From NCBI GenBank assembly GCA_002709405.1, contig PAQV01000073.1, forward strand, positions 1 to 41,673: a stretch of DNA of 41,673 nt. Direction: 5' to 3'. Shown piece by piece: positions 15,882 to 24,032 of this stretch; within the stretch, counting starts at the first letter, position 1, and each line of letters starts with the position of its first letter. The position numbers and the translations under genes were made by a program. Below the pieces are notes generated by a model. It was not told where the DNA came from, did not search any database, and saw only the letters and a program-made list of their open reading frames with translations. The DNA comes from Paracoccaceae bacterium (lineage in GTDB: Bacteria; Pseudomonadota; Alphaproteobacteria; Rhodobacterales; Rhodobacteraceae).

Positions 15882-16766
15882 ATGGTCGACGTAACCCAAA
15901 CCCCCGTCGAGCGCGGCGCCATCGCCACGCTCTGGACCGAGGCCAACACGATCCAGAAGATCGCCGCTCTGATCGGCCTTGCCCTGGTCCTGCTGGCCGT
16001 GCTGGCCCCGCTGATCGCGCCCTTCGACCCGCTGAAACAAAGCCTGATCGCGCGCCTGCGCCCGCCGGTCGGGTTCGAGCGTCACAAGCCCGGGTTCTGG
16101 CTGGGCACCGACGAGCTGGGCCGGGACGTGCTGTCGCGCAGCCTTTACGGTCTGCGCCTGACCCTGATGCTGGCCCTGCTGGGAGCCTCGATCGGGCTGC
16201 TGCTGGGCGGCACCCTGGGTCTTGTGGCCGGGTTGCGCCGGGGCTGGACCGAGGACGCGATCATGGGGGCGGTCGACCTGCAGATCGCCGTGCCCTTCAC
16301 GCTGATCGCCCTGCTGATCCTGTCGATCTTCGGCTCGACCCTGCCGGTCATGGTCGCCGTCCTGGGCATCGCCGGGTGGGAACAATACGCCCGCATCGTC
16401 CGGGCCGAGGTCCGCCGCATCACCGAACTGCCCTTCATCGAGGCCGCCCGCGCCAGCGGAGGCCCGCCCCGCTACATCGCCCTGACCCATGTGCTGCCCA
16501 ACATCGTCTCGCCCCTGGTGGTGCAGTTCACCCTGGCCCTGTCGAACATCGTGATCCTGGAAAGCACCCTGTCGTTCCTGGGACTTGGCGTGCAACCGCC
16601 CACGGCCACGCTGGGATCCATGGTGGGCTACGGGCGCGACTACATGCCGACCGCGCCGTGGATGGTGATCGTGCCGGCCCTGATGATCATCCTTCTGACC
16701 TTCTCGGTGCAGATCCTGGGCGACTGGCTGCGCGACCGCGCCGATGTCCGCCTGCGCAGCCGATGA
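15882..16766 (+). CDS. ABC transporter permease, dipeptide/oligopeptide type (DppC family)
   Basis: Second inner-membrane subunit, 294 aa. It has an N-terminal helix, a short periplasmic part with FWLGTDELGRDVLSRSLYG (the LGTDxxGRDxxSR hallmark of DppC/OppC), five further membrane helices, and the EAA loop LPFIEAARASGGPPRYIAL. The LSFLGLGVQPPTATLGSMV motif and a C-terminal LGDWLRDRADVRLR tail complete it. It starts 4 bases after the DppB-type gene and pairs with it. Confidence 0.93.
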   Translation: MVDVTQTPVERGAIATLWTEANTIQKIAALIGLALVLLAVLAPLIAPFDPLKQSLIARLRPPVGFERHKPGFWLGTDELGRDVLSRSLYGLRLTLMLALLGASIGLLLGGTLGLVAGLRRGWTEDAIMGAVDLQIAVPFTLIALLILSIFGSTLPVMVAVLGIAGWEQYARIVRAEVRRITELPFIEAARASGGPPRYIALTHVLPNIVSPLVVQFTLALSNIVILESTLSFLGLGVQPPTATLGSMVGYGRDYMPTAPWMVIVPALMIILLTFSVQILGDWLRDRADVRLRSR

Positions 16767-16825
16767 TGTCCCGAACTCTCAAGAGGCCGTCGATGCCCGT
16801 CCCACCCCAACCCCGGAGACCTGAG

Positions 16826-18379
16826 ATGAAAGCGCTTCTGACAACCACCGCCGCCCTGGCCTGCCTGGCCACCGGCGCCCTTGCCCAACAGATCACAGTG
16901 GGCGCGGCCAACGTGTCCAGCTACCTGGATCCCGGCCGCGACCATTCCAACGTCGGCTCGCAGTTCTATTACAACACGTTCGACACGCTGATCGGCAAGA
17001 ACCACGACAGCATCGAAGCCGACTGGCAGCCGGCGCTCGCCACCGAATGGACCATGATCGACCCGCTGACCATGGAGCTGAAACTGCGAGAGGGCGTGAC
17101 CTTTCAGAACGGCGAGGACATGACCGCCGACGACGTGGTCTTCTCGCTCAACCGCATGTACCAGGCGACCTTCCCGCCCTACCAGGTGCGGTCCAAGGAC
17201 CGGCTGGCCAATTTCGCCGAGGCCATCAAGGTCGACGATTACACCGTGCAGGTGAAGGTCGAACGCGAGGAACCGCTGTGGGAAACCCTGCTGAACCTGC
17301 AGCAGGTCATGATCATCCCCGAAGACTACACCAAGGCCCTGTCCGGCGATCCGCAGGTGGCCGAGGACGGCGATTTCGAGGCCTTCTCGCTGGCTCCGGT
17401 CGGCACCGGGCCCTATGCCGTCAGCGAGTTCGTGCCCGGCGAAAAGGTCGTCTACACCCGGTATGACGGGTTCTGGGGCGACAAGGCACCGCTGGAACAG
17501 GCCACGGTCATCCGCATCCCGGAAACCGCCTCGCGCATCACCGCGCTGAAGACCGGCGAGGCCGACATCATCACCAATGTCGCGCCCGACCAGCTGGGCC
17601 TGATCGACGCGGACGCCAACCTCAAGACCGAAGGCAGCGCCACCGCCCTGTTCCACGTCATGATCATGAACGTGAACCACCCCGCTCTGGAAGACCCGCG
17701 CATCCGCCGCGCCCTGTCGCTGGCCATCGACCGCGACACGCTGAACGAGGCTCTGTGGTACGGCAAGGCCATCGTGCCCTCGACCCACACCATGGCCGAG
17801 ATGGGCGCGCTGCATCAGCCGGACCTGGTGACCTTCGAGTACGACCCCGCCGAGGCCAAGCGCCTGCTGGACGCGGCCGGCTATGACGGCACCGAGATCA
17901 CCTTTGACACCGATCCGGTCTATTACACCAACGGTCTGCTGGCCGCCCAGGCCATCGTCGAGATGTGGTCCGAAGTGGGCGTCAAGGGCCGGGTGAACAC
18001 CACCTCGACCTGGTCCGGCAGCTCGCCCGACCTGATGGTGCGCAACTGGTCGAACCCGATGTATTTCGCCGACCCGTTCGGGTCCTTCGGGGTGATGTGG
18101 GCGCCCAACGGCCCGTCCGAAGGCGAAGGCCGCTTCAACACCGATGCCGAATATGCCGAGATCTGGGACCGGTTCCGGTTCTCCAGCGATGTCGAGGCCC
18201 GCAAGGCCGCCTATGCCGAGCTGATGGAGCGCATCAAGGACAACCCGCCGGTGCTGCCTCTGTATCGCCCCTATGAAAGCTGGGCCATGCGCAAGGGCGT
18301 GAACTGGGCACCCAAGCCCGGCCACATTCCCTACGTGCTGGACTTCCGCGCCGGGTCGATCTCGCTGGCCGACAGCTGA
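16826..18379 (+). CDS. ABC transporter substrate-binding protein, SBP_bac_5 family
   Basis: Periplasmic binding protein of 517 aa. The signal peptide MKALLTTTAALACLATGALA ends before QQITVG. The family core follows: ATEWTMIDPLTMELKLREGV, then FQNGEDMTADDVVFSLNRM, and later DPRIRRALSLAIDRDTLNEA, which corresponds to the domain that closes over the ligand. ATG 16826 has GGAG upstream and gives the signal peptide; upstream ATGs at 16764 and 16794 do not. This family binds peptides, but also nickel, opines, sugars and phosphorylated opines, so substrate cannot be inferred from family alone. A strong hairpin terminator follows at 18395-18426, which would let this gene be expressed more than the distal genes. 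Confidence 0.92.
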   Translation: MKALLTTTAALACLATGALAQQITVGAANVSSYLDPGRDHSNVGSQFYYNTFDTLIGKNHDSIEADWQPALATEWTMIDPLTMELKLREGVTFQNGEDMTADDVVFSLNRMYQATFPPYQVRSKDRLANFAEAIKVDDYTVQVKVEREEPLWETLLNLQQVMIIPEDYTKALSGDPQVAEDGDFEAFSLAPVGTGPYAVSEFVPGEKVVYTRYDGFWGDKAPLEQATVIRIPETASRITALKTGEADIITNVAPDQLGLIDADANLKTEGSATALFHVMIMNVNHPALEDPRIRRALSLAIDRDTLNEALWYGKAIVPSTHTMAEMGALHQPDLVTFEYDPAEAKRLLDAAGYDGTEITFDTDPVYYTNGLLAAQAIVEMWSEVGVKGRVNTTSTWSGSSPDLMVRNWSNPMYFADPFGSFGVMWAPNGPSEGEGRFNTDAEYAEIWDRFRFSSDVEARKAAYAELMERIKDNPPVLPLYRPYESWAMRKGVNWAPKPGHIPYVLDFRAGSISLADS

Positions 18380-18394
18380 TCGTCTGCCCCTTCG

Positions 18395-18426
18395 GACCCC
18401 GCCTGTCACCGGGCGGGGTCTTCTTT
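18395..18426 (+). terminator. Rho-independent terminator inside the transporter operon
   Basis: GACCCCGCC (18395-18403) pairs perfectly with GGCGGGGTC (18412-18420) around an 8-base loop and is followed by TTCTTT. It lies 15 bases after the binding-protein stop and before the metallophosphoesterase gene, so it either ends the first transcript or acts as an attenuator. Confidence 0.7.
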
Positions 18427-18450
18427 GCCCCCCTATCCGGACGCCTGCAA

Positions 18451-19278
18451 ATGACCCTTCGCATTGCCATCGTCGCCGACATCCACCACGGCGCGCCCTC
18501 GCACACCAAGCGCGGAGACACCGCCTTGCCCCTGCTGGCCCGGTTCGCCGACTTCGTGGCACAGGAAAAGCCGGACCTCGTGCTGGACCTGGGCGACCGG
18601 ATTTCCGACGTCGACGAGGACACCGACCTGGCTCTGGAAACAGAGGTCGCCCAGGCGTTCAAGGCTATCGAGGTGCCCGTCCACCACGTCTGCGGCAACC
18701 ACGACCGGGATCACCTGAGCGTCGCCCAGAACGAAGAGATCCTGGGCCAGGCGCTGGCCAGCGAGGTGCTGGACATGGGCGATTGGCAGATCGCCCTGTG
18801 GCGGGCCGACGCAAGGATCTCGCGCACGGCCGAGCATCGGGGTTTCCGCCTGCCGGAAGCGGACCTGCTGTGGCTTAGCCGCATGGTCCAGGCCGCCCAG
18901 AAACCCACGCTGGTGGTCAGCCACGTCCCGGTGTCGGGCCATGACCAGGCCGGCAACTACTATTTCCAGCGCTCGCCGCAATATTCGACCTACCCCGAGG
19001 CTCACCGGGCGCGCGCCGCCCTGGCCCAGGCGCGGGTGCCGCTGGTCTGCCTGGCCGGCCACGTGCACTGGAACACGGTCACGCAACTGGACGGCATCCC
19101 CCACCTGACCCAGCAATCGCTGACCGAAAGCTTCACCACCCAGGGCCACCCGGCCGAGGCCTGGGGCCTTCTGACCCTGACCGAAACCGTCCACTGGCAG
19201 GTCTTCGGCCGCGACCCGTTCGAGGCCCGCGTCACTCCGCACACGGGCCGCTGGACGCCGCCCCTCATGCCGTTCTGA
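18451..19278 (+). CDS. Calcineurin-like metallophosphoesterase (class III cyclic-nucleotide phosphodiesterase-like)
   Basis: Predicted cytoplasmic two-metal phosphoesterase of 275 aa. All family metal motifs are present: DIHH near residue 10, LDLGDRI near 48, CGNHDRDH near 85, SHVPVSGH near 154 and GHVHWN near 198. There is no signal peptide. The fold and motif spacing resemble the CpdA/GpdQ class, which cleave phosphodiesters. It is encoded between the binding protein and the ATPase of an ABC importer, and a HAD phosphatase begins the same cluster. A two-step route (diester cleavage, then removal of the remaining phosphate) is a reasonable inference for the imported solute. The exact substrate is unknown. 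Confidence 0.88.
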   Translation: MTLRIAIVADIHHGAPSHTKRGDTALPLLARFADFVAQEKPDLVLDLGDRISDVDEDTDLALETEVAQAFKAIEVPVHHVCGNHDRDHLSVAQNEEILGQALASEVLDMGDWQIALWRADARISRTAEHRGFRLPEADLLWLSRMVQAAQKPTLVVSHVPVSGHDQAGNYYFQRSPQYSTYPEAHRARAALAQARVPLVCLAGHVHWNTVTQLDGIPHLTQQSLTESFTTQGHPAEAWGLLTLTETVHWQVFGRDPFEARVTPHTGRWTPPLMPF

Positions 19279-19286
19279 GGCCCGCG

Positions 19287-20951
19287 ATGCTGGAAGCCCC
19301 CGTCCTGTCGGTCAAGCAGCTGTCGGTTGCCTTTGGCAGCCACGAGGCCGTCTCTGACCTGTCCTTCGACATCCATGCGGGTGAAACGCTGGCCCTGGTC
19401 GGTGAATCCGGGTCGGGCAAGTCGGCCTCGGCCCTGTCGGTCATGCGGCTGATCGAGCGCGAGGGCGGGCGGATCACAAATGGTCAGATCCGGCTGGGTC
19501 AGATCGGGCCGGGCCACGACGCGCCCGTCGACCTGGCCAGGCTGACCGACCGGCAGATGCAGCCCCTGCGCGGCAACCGGATCTCGATGATCTTCCAAGA
19601 GCCGATGACATCGCTCAACCCGGTGATGCGCATCGGCGAACAGCTGGCCGAGGTGCTGCGCCGCCACCAGGGCCTGTCGCGGACCATGGCGCTTGCCGCG
19701 GCCGAAGAGGCGCTGGACCAGGTGCGCATCCCCGATCCCGCCCGCCGTCTGCGCCAGTTCCCGCATGAATTGTCGGGCGGGCTGCGCCAGCGGGTGATGA
19801 TTGCCATGGCCCTGGCCTGCCGGCCGGACGTGCTGATCGCGGATGAACCGACCACCGCGCTGGATGTCACCACCCAGGCCGAGGTTCTCAAGCTGCTGAA
19901 AAGCCTGCAGGATGAGCTGGGCATGGCGGTGTTGTTCATCACCCACGACATGGGCGTCGTGGCCGAGATCGCCGACCGCGTGAGCGTGCTGCGCCATGGC
20001 CGGACCGAGGAACAGGCCCGCGTGCGCGATCTGTTCACCGCGCCGGCCTCGCCTTATGCGCGCGACCTGATGGCCGCCACGCCAAAGCTGGGCCAGTCAC
20101 CGATCCGCCCGCCGGTGCCGCCTGCCGCGCCGGTCCTGTCGGTGCGGGGGCTGTGCAAGGATTTCCACCAGGGCGGAGGCCTTCTGAAACCGCGCACGAC
20201 GACCCATGCGGTGCGCGACGTGTCCTTCGACATCCGGCCCGGGGAAACCCTTGGGTTGGTGGGGGAATCCGGCTGCGGCAAGTCCACCCTGTCGCGCGCC
20301 GTGATGCGCCTGATCGAACCGGACGCCGGAGAGGTCCTGCTGGCCGGGCAGCCCTTCACCGGCCTGTCGGAACCTGCGATGCGCCAGGCCCGGGGCAACC
20401 TGCAGATGGTGTTCCAGGACCCCTTCGCCAGTCTCAACCCGCGCATGAAGGTCCGCGACCTGATCACCGAACCGGCCTTCCTGCACGACGGGCTTGACGG
20501 GGCCGCCCGGCGCGAACGGGCGCTGGACCTGCTCGACAAGGTGGCCCTGCCGGCCGATGCGGCCGAGCGCTTTGCGCACCAGTTCTCGGGTGGCCAGCGC
20601 CAGCGGCTGTGCATCGCCCGGGCACTGTCGGTCTCGCCGAAGGTGATCATCGCCGACGAGGCGGTGTCCGCGCTGGACGTGTCCACGGCCGCGCGGGTGA
20701 CGGCCCTGATGCAGCGCATCCAGGAGGACCTGGGCGTGGCCTTCCTGTTCATTTCCCACGACATCGCCGTGATCGAGCGGGTCAGCCACCGGATCGCCGT
20801 GATGTACCGGGGCGAAATCGTGGAAACCGGTCCGACCGAACAGGTCCTGCGCAGCCCGCAGCACCCCTATACCCGCAAGCTGCTGGCGGCGGTGCCGATC
20901 CCGATGACCACGCCCCGGACCCGCCAGCGCAGCCTTGAACCGGTGCCCTAA
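19287..20951 (+). CDS. Fused double ATPase of a dipeptide-type ABC importer (DppD-DppF fusion)
   Basis: One 554-aa polypeptide carries both nucleotide-binding domains. Domain 1 (about 5-260) has Walker [11 protein letters not shown], signature LSGGLRQRV and Walker [13 protein letters not shown]. Domain 2 (about 275-545) has [20 protein letters not shown] and [12 protein letters not shown]. Each has its Q-loop ([10 protein letters not shown] and [10 protein letters not shown]) and the C-terminal [12 protein letters not shown] oligopeptide-transporter extension. It starts 9 bases after the phosphoesterase gene and supplies energy to the two upstream permeases. Its TAA overlaps the stop of the convergent kinase gene by four bases. 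Confidence 0.93.
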   Translation: MLEAPVLSVKQLSVAFGSHEAVSDLSFDIHAGETLALVGESGSGKSASALSVMRLIEREGGRITNGQIRLGQIGPGHDAPVDLARLTDRQMQPLRGNRISMIFQEPMTSLNPVMRIGEQLAEVLRRHQGLSRTMALAAAEEALDQVRIPDPARRLRQFPHELSGGLRQRVMIAMALACRPDVLIADEPTTALDVTTQAEVLKLLKSLQDELGMAVLFITHDMGVVAEIADRVSVLRHGRTEEQARVRDLFTAPASPYARDLMAATPKLGQSPIRPPVPPAAPVLSVRGLCKDFHQGGGLLKPRTTTHAVRDVSFDIRPGETLGLVGESGCGKSTLSRAVMRLIEPDAGEVLLAGQPFTGLSEPAMRQARGNLQMVFQDPFASLNPRMKVRDLITEPAFLHDGLDGAARRERALDLLDKVALPADAAERFAHQFSGGQRQRLCIARALSVSPKVIIADEAVSALDVSTAARVTALMQRIQEDLGVAFLFISHDIAVIERVSHRIAVMYRGEIVETGPTEQVLRSPQHPYTRKLLAAVPIPMTTPRTRQRSLEPVP

Positions 20952-22279
20952 AGCGGCAGGCTGACCGTCACGCGCAGCCCGCCCGTTTGGCGGTTCTTCA
21001 TGGCGATCGTGCCGCCATGGGCCACGACGATGTTGCGCGCGATGGACAGGCCCAGCCCCGCCCCGCCGGTATCCAGGCTGCGGCTGTCTTCGCCGCGCAC
21101 GAAGGGTTCGAACATCGCCTCCAGCCGGTCTGGCGCGATGCCCGGGCCATCGTCGTCGATGGTGATTTCGGCAAACCCATCCCGGCGGTCCAGCCCGATC
21201 CGCGCCGCCCCGGCATAGCGCATGGCATTGTCCACGAGGTTGCCGAAGGCTCTGCCAAGCGCCACCGGCCGGCCCGGCACCTCAAGCGCGTCAAGGGCGA
21301 CAATCTCGGCCCCGCGGTCGGTGGCCAGGCGGGTCAGAAGCTCTCCCAGATCGACCTGCCGGACCTCTTCACTGTCGCCCGATCCCTTGGCATAGGCGAT
21401 CAGCCCGTCCGCCATCACGGTCATTTCGTCCAGCGTCCGGATCATCGGCCCGGCCTCGTCCTCGTCCAGCAGCTCGGCCCGGATCCTCAGCGAGGTGATC
21501 GGCGTGCGCAGGTCATGGCCGAGCGCCGCGATGGTGCGCAGCCGCTCGGCATCGAACCGGGCGATCTGGTCCTGCATGTCGTTGAAGGCGGCGGCGGTGT
21601 CGCGCAGTTCCGTCGGGCCGGTTTCCGGCACCCGCACGCTGCGGTCGCCCCGCCCGGCTGCCCGGGTCGCCTCGGCCAGGCCGGTCAGGGGGCGGGTCAG
21701 CCGGTTCAGGAACAGCCAGCTGACCCCCAGCACGGCCACCAGCGACAGCGACAACAGCAACAGGAACAGGTCGTCGTCGATCCGGGGCCGTTGCGGCCCG
21801 GACCCCTGCGCCACCAGGTTCAGCCATTGCGGCGGGCCGTCGGGCACGTCCAGCCGGATCGAGATCACCACGGTCACGAAGCGCACGTCCGAGGGGCCTC
21901 CGTGGCGCGGCGGGCGCTGCAGGATGGCGGCGCGCAGGGCGCGGCCGGGAAGGGCCTCGGCCAGGTCGTCGGTCAGCGCGCGCGACCGGGGGCCGGTGGG
22001 CGGATCCTTGACGGCCGGTTCCGGGTCGACCGACACCCGCGTGCGCCGGGTCGAGGCATCGCGGGCGATGGCCATGCGCGCGGCCGGGTCGACCGCCTCG
22101 ATGGCGGGGACCAGCGACACGATACGTTCCATCTCGCGGGTTTCCATGGCCTCGCGGTCCATGCGCAGCCGTTCCAGCGACAGGATCGCCAGCGCCGCCA
22201 GGTTCGCCGCGATCAGCGCGCCGGCCAGCAGCAGGGTGAACCGCCCGGCCAGCCCCTTTGGAAGCACGCGCCCGATCAT
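20948..22279 (-). CDS. Sensor histidine kinase, EnvZ/OmpR-pathway type
   Basis: A 443-aa membrane kinase: transmembrane helix 1 (about 11-34), periplasmic sensor (about 35-168, no recognised fold), helix 2 (about 170-191), and HAMP (about 192-245). The HisKA domain has His255 in ALGHDLRTPITSLRIRAELL. The HATPase has N box NLVDNAMRYA, G1 DDGPGIAP, F box MFEPFVRG and G2 GGAGLGLSIARN. ATG 22279 overlaps the regulator stop (ATGA); a longer open frame to 22321 reads through regulator sequence and is rejected. It is the partner of the OmpR-type regulator just upstream and is convergent with the ABC ATPase gene, with overlapping stop codons. Confidence 0.92.
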   Translation of the reverse strand: MIGRVLPKGLAGRFTLLLAGALIAANLAALAILSLERLRMDREAMETREMERIVSLVPAIEAVDPAARMAIARDASTRRTRVSVDPEPAVKDPPTGPRSRALTDDLAEALPGRALRAAILQRPPRHGGPSDVRFVTVVISIRLDVPDGPPQWLNLVAQGSGPQRPRIDDDLFLLLLSLSLVAVLGVSWLFLNRLTRPLTGLAEATRAAGRGDRSVRVPETGPTELRDTAAAFNDMQDQIARFDAERLRTIAALGHDLRTPITSLRIRAELLDEDEAGPMIRTLDEMTVMADGLIAYAKGSGDSEEVRQVDLGELLTRLATDRGAEIVALDALEVPGRPVALGRAFGNLVDNAMRYAGAARIGLDRRDGFAEITIDDDGPGIAPDRLEAMFEPFVRGEDSRSLDTGGAGLGLSIARNIVVAHGGTIAMKNRQTGGLRVTVSLPL

Positions 22280-22992
22280 GAGCTTTCCACGTCGGCGGCC
22301 AGGACATAGCCGCCGCCCCATTCGGTGACGATCAGCACGGGCGAGGCGGGGTCGTCCTCGATCTTGCGCCGCAACCGGCTGACCGCATTGTCGACCGCCC
22401 GGTCATAGGCCTTGGCATCGCGCCCCGCCGTCAGGTCCAGCAACCGCGCCCGGCTAAGAACGCTGCGCGGGTGGTCGGTGAAAATGGCCAGCAACTTGTT
22501 CTCGCCCGTCGTCAGTTCAACATTGCGCCCGTCCTCGTGCGACAGCGCCCGCGTGGCCGGGTCATGGGTCCAGCCGGCGAAATGGCGCTTGCCCGAGGGC
22601 GTTTCGGTCCCGGTGTCGGGCATCCGGCGCAGCACGGCCTTGATGCGGGCCAGCAATTCGCGGGGGTTGAACGGCTTGGTCACGTAATCGTCGGCCCCCA
22701 GTTCCAGCCCGACGATACGGTCGGTTTCCTCGGTCATGGCCGTCAGCAGGATGACCGGAGGCCCGTCATGGGCGACCAGCCAGCGGCACAGGCTCAGCCC
22801 GTCCTCGCCCGGCATCATGACGTCCAGCACCACAAGGCTGATGCGCGTGTCGTCCAGCACCCGCCGGGCTTCGCCGGCATTGGCGGCCAGCTGGGTCCGA
22901 AACCCTTGCTTGCGCAGGTACTGGCCCAGCGGTTCGCGGATGTCGCGGGCGTCATCGACGACAAGAATTTGCGGTTGCGCCTGGTCTGACAT
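22276..22992 (-). CDS. OmpR-family response regulator
   Basis: This 238-aa regulator has a receiver domain (acidic pair VVDDARD, phospho-acceptor Asp57 in VVLDVMMPGEDG, Thr84, Lys106 in YVTKPFNP) and a winged-helix Trans_reg_C domain (LTTGENKLLAIFTDHP through YDRAVDNAVSRLRRKIEDD to the wing EWGGGYVLAAD). It forms an operon with the kinase and diverges from the EF-hand gene; the shared 235-bp spacer contains repeated GCGACA elements spaced 10 bp, the usual layout of OmpR/PhoB-type sites. Confidence 0.94.
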   Translation of the reverse strand: MSDQAQPQILVVDDARDIREPLGQYLRKQGFRTQLAANAGEARRVLDDTRISLVVLDVMMPGEDGLSLCRWLVAHDGPPVILLTAMTEETDRIVGLELGADDYVTKPFNPRELLARIKAVLRRMPDTGTETPSGKRHFAGWTHDPATRALSHEDGRNVELTTGENKLLAIFTDHPRSVLSRARLLDLTAGRDAKAYDRAVDNAVSRLRRKIEDDPASPVLIVTEWGGGYVLAADVESS

Positions 22993-23074
22993 GGCTTCGG
23001 ACCCCTTTCGCCCTTAGGAATAAAGGCTTTTCGCCCCCCTGATCCAGCCTGGCCAGCCGACGGAAGGAGGGAAG

Positions 23075-23147
23075 TTTGTCGCAAGATGTGTCAGGCCGGG
23101 CCGCCGCGACAGGTCGCGACAAAACCGGCCCCTGGCTGACACACATC
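23075..23147. promoter_or_regulatory. Candidate OmpR-type operator cluster between the two-component system and the EF-hand gene
   Basis: GCGACA occurs at 23106-23111 and again at 23116-23121, exactly 10 bp apart and in tandem; the inverse TTTGTCGC is at 23075-23082. A second pair, TGTGTCAG (23087-23094) and CTGACACA (23136-23143), forms an inverted repeat, and a related GATGTCTGTCA follows at 23166-23176. Tandem sites one helical turn apart are the expected target of a winged-helix response regulator. Which promoter they serve is not shown. Confidence 0.45.
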
Positions 23148-23227
23148 GCCTGGTGGCCTGCCTTAGATGTCTGTCACCGGGGCAGCAACGCCCCGCCGGA
23201 CAAACACGCCACCGAAAGGAACAGGCA

Positions 23228-23800
23228 ATGAAAACCAAGCGTATTCTCCCCGTCGCAGCCGTGGTCGCCGCAATGCTCGGTGCAGGCGCAATGGTCGCCA
23301 CCGCCCAGGATTCGGGCACCGCGCCCCAGCCCGCGCCGGAACAGGTCATGCCCGTCCATGCCGACGGCGACCGCGACGGCCCCAAGGGCAAGCGGCCTCC
23401 GCAGGGCGAACACCGCCAGCATGGGGGCAAGGACCACGGAAAAAAGGGCCCCAAGGGCATGCATGGCCCGCGCGGCAATTCCGAGATCTTCATGAACCTG
23501 TTCACCCAGGTGGACACGGATGAAGACGGCGCCGTGACCCAGGAGGAAATCGACACCTTCCGGGCGGCCAAGGTGGGCGAGGCCGATGCCTCGGGCGACG
23601 GCGCCCTGTCGATCGAGGAATTCGACACGCTTTACCGCGAATTCACCCGCTCGCGCATGGTCGACATGTTCCAGGACTTCGACGCGGATGGCGATGGCGT
23701 CATCAGCCCCGAGGAAATGGACACCCGCTTTGGCGGCGTGGTCGAGAAGATGGACCGCGATGGCGACGGCGTGCTGAAGCTGCAGCCCAAGCGCGGCTGA
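23228..23800 (+). CDS. Secreted EF-hand calcium-binding protein
   Basis: A 190-aa exported protein. The signal peptide (about residues 1-27, ending VATA) is followed by a His/Lys/Gly/Pro-rich linker (about 45-83) and four EF-hand-like loops: D96-E107, D120-E131, D152-E163, and D176-P187. The first three keep the acidic pattern with Glu at position 12; the fourth has Pro there, so it probably binds weakly or not at all. ATG 23228 is supported by GAAAGGA just upstream and by the signal peptide. It diverges from an OmpR-type two-component operon and may be its target; calcium or another divalent cation would be the simplest link, but this is inference. The basic linker could bind membranes or metals. 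Confidence 0.88.
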   Translation: MKTKRILPVAAVVAAMLGAGAMVATAQDSGTAPQPAPEQVMPVHADGDRDGPKGKRPPQGEHRQHGGKDHGKKGPKGMHGPRGNSEIFMNLFTQVDTDEDGAVTQEEIDTFRAAKVGEADASGDGALSIEEFDTLYREFTRSRMVDMFQDFDADGDGVISPEEMDTRFGGVVEKMDRDGDGVLKLQPKRG

Positions 23801-23836
23801 TCGCAGACCCGAATGGCCTCTTGTGGCCATGACCAG

Positions 23837-23868
23837 CCCCGCTCCGGACCTGATCGTCCGGGGCGGGG
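23837..23868 (+). terminator. Hairpin terminator after the EF-hand gene
   Basis: CCCCGCTCCGGAC (23837-23849) pairs with GTCCGGGGCGGGG (23856-23868) across a 6-base loop, with a single G-U pair and no mismatch in RNA. The following TGTTG is a weak T-tract. Confidence 0.6.
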
Positions 23869-24032
23869 TGTTGCCGGTCCTGCGGGGCCGGCATTTCTTG
23901 ACAAAATCACTCTGAATATCTAGGCCCGAGGGCAACAGCCAGCCCGCCCGGATCCATTCGCGCGTTCAGCCATCACATTGCCATGTCGATGCCGTGCCCC
24001 CCTTGGGGCATCTGAACCGCGAGGGCCGCCAG

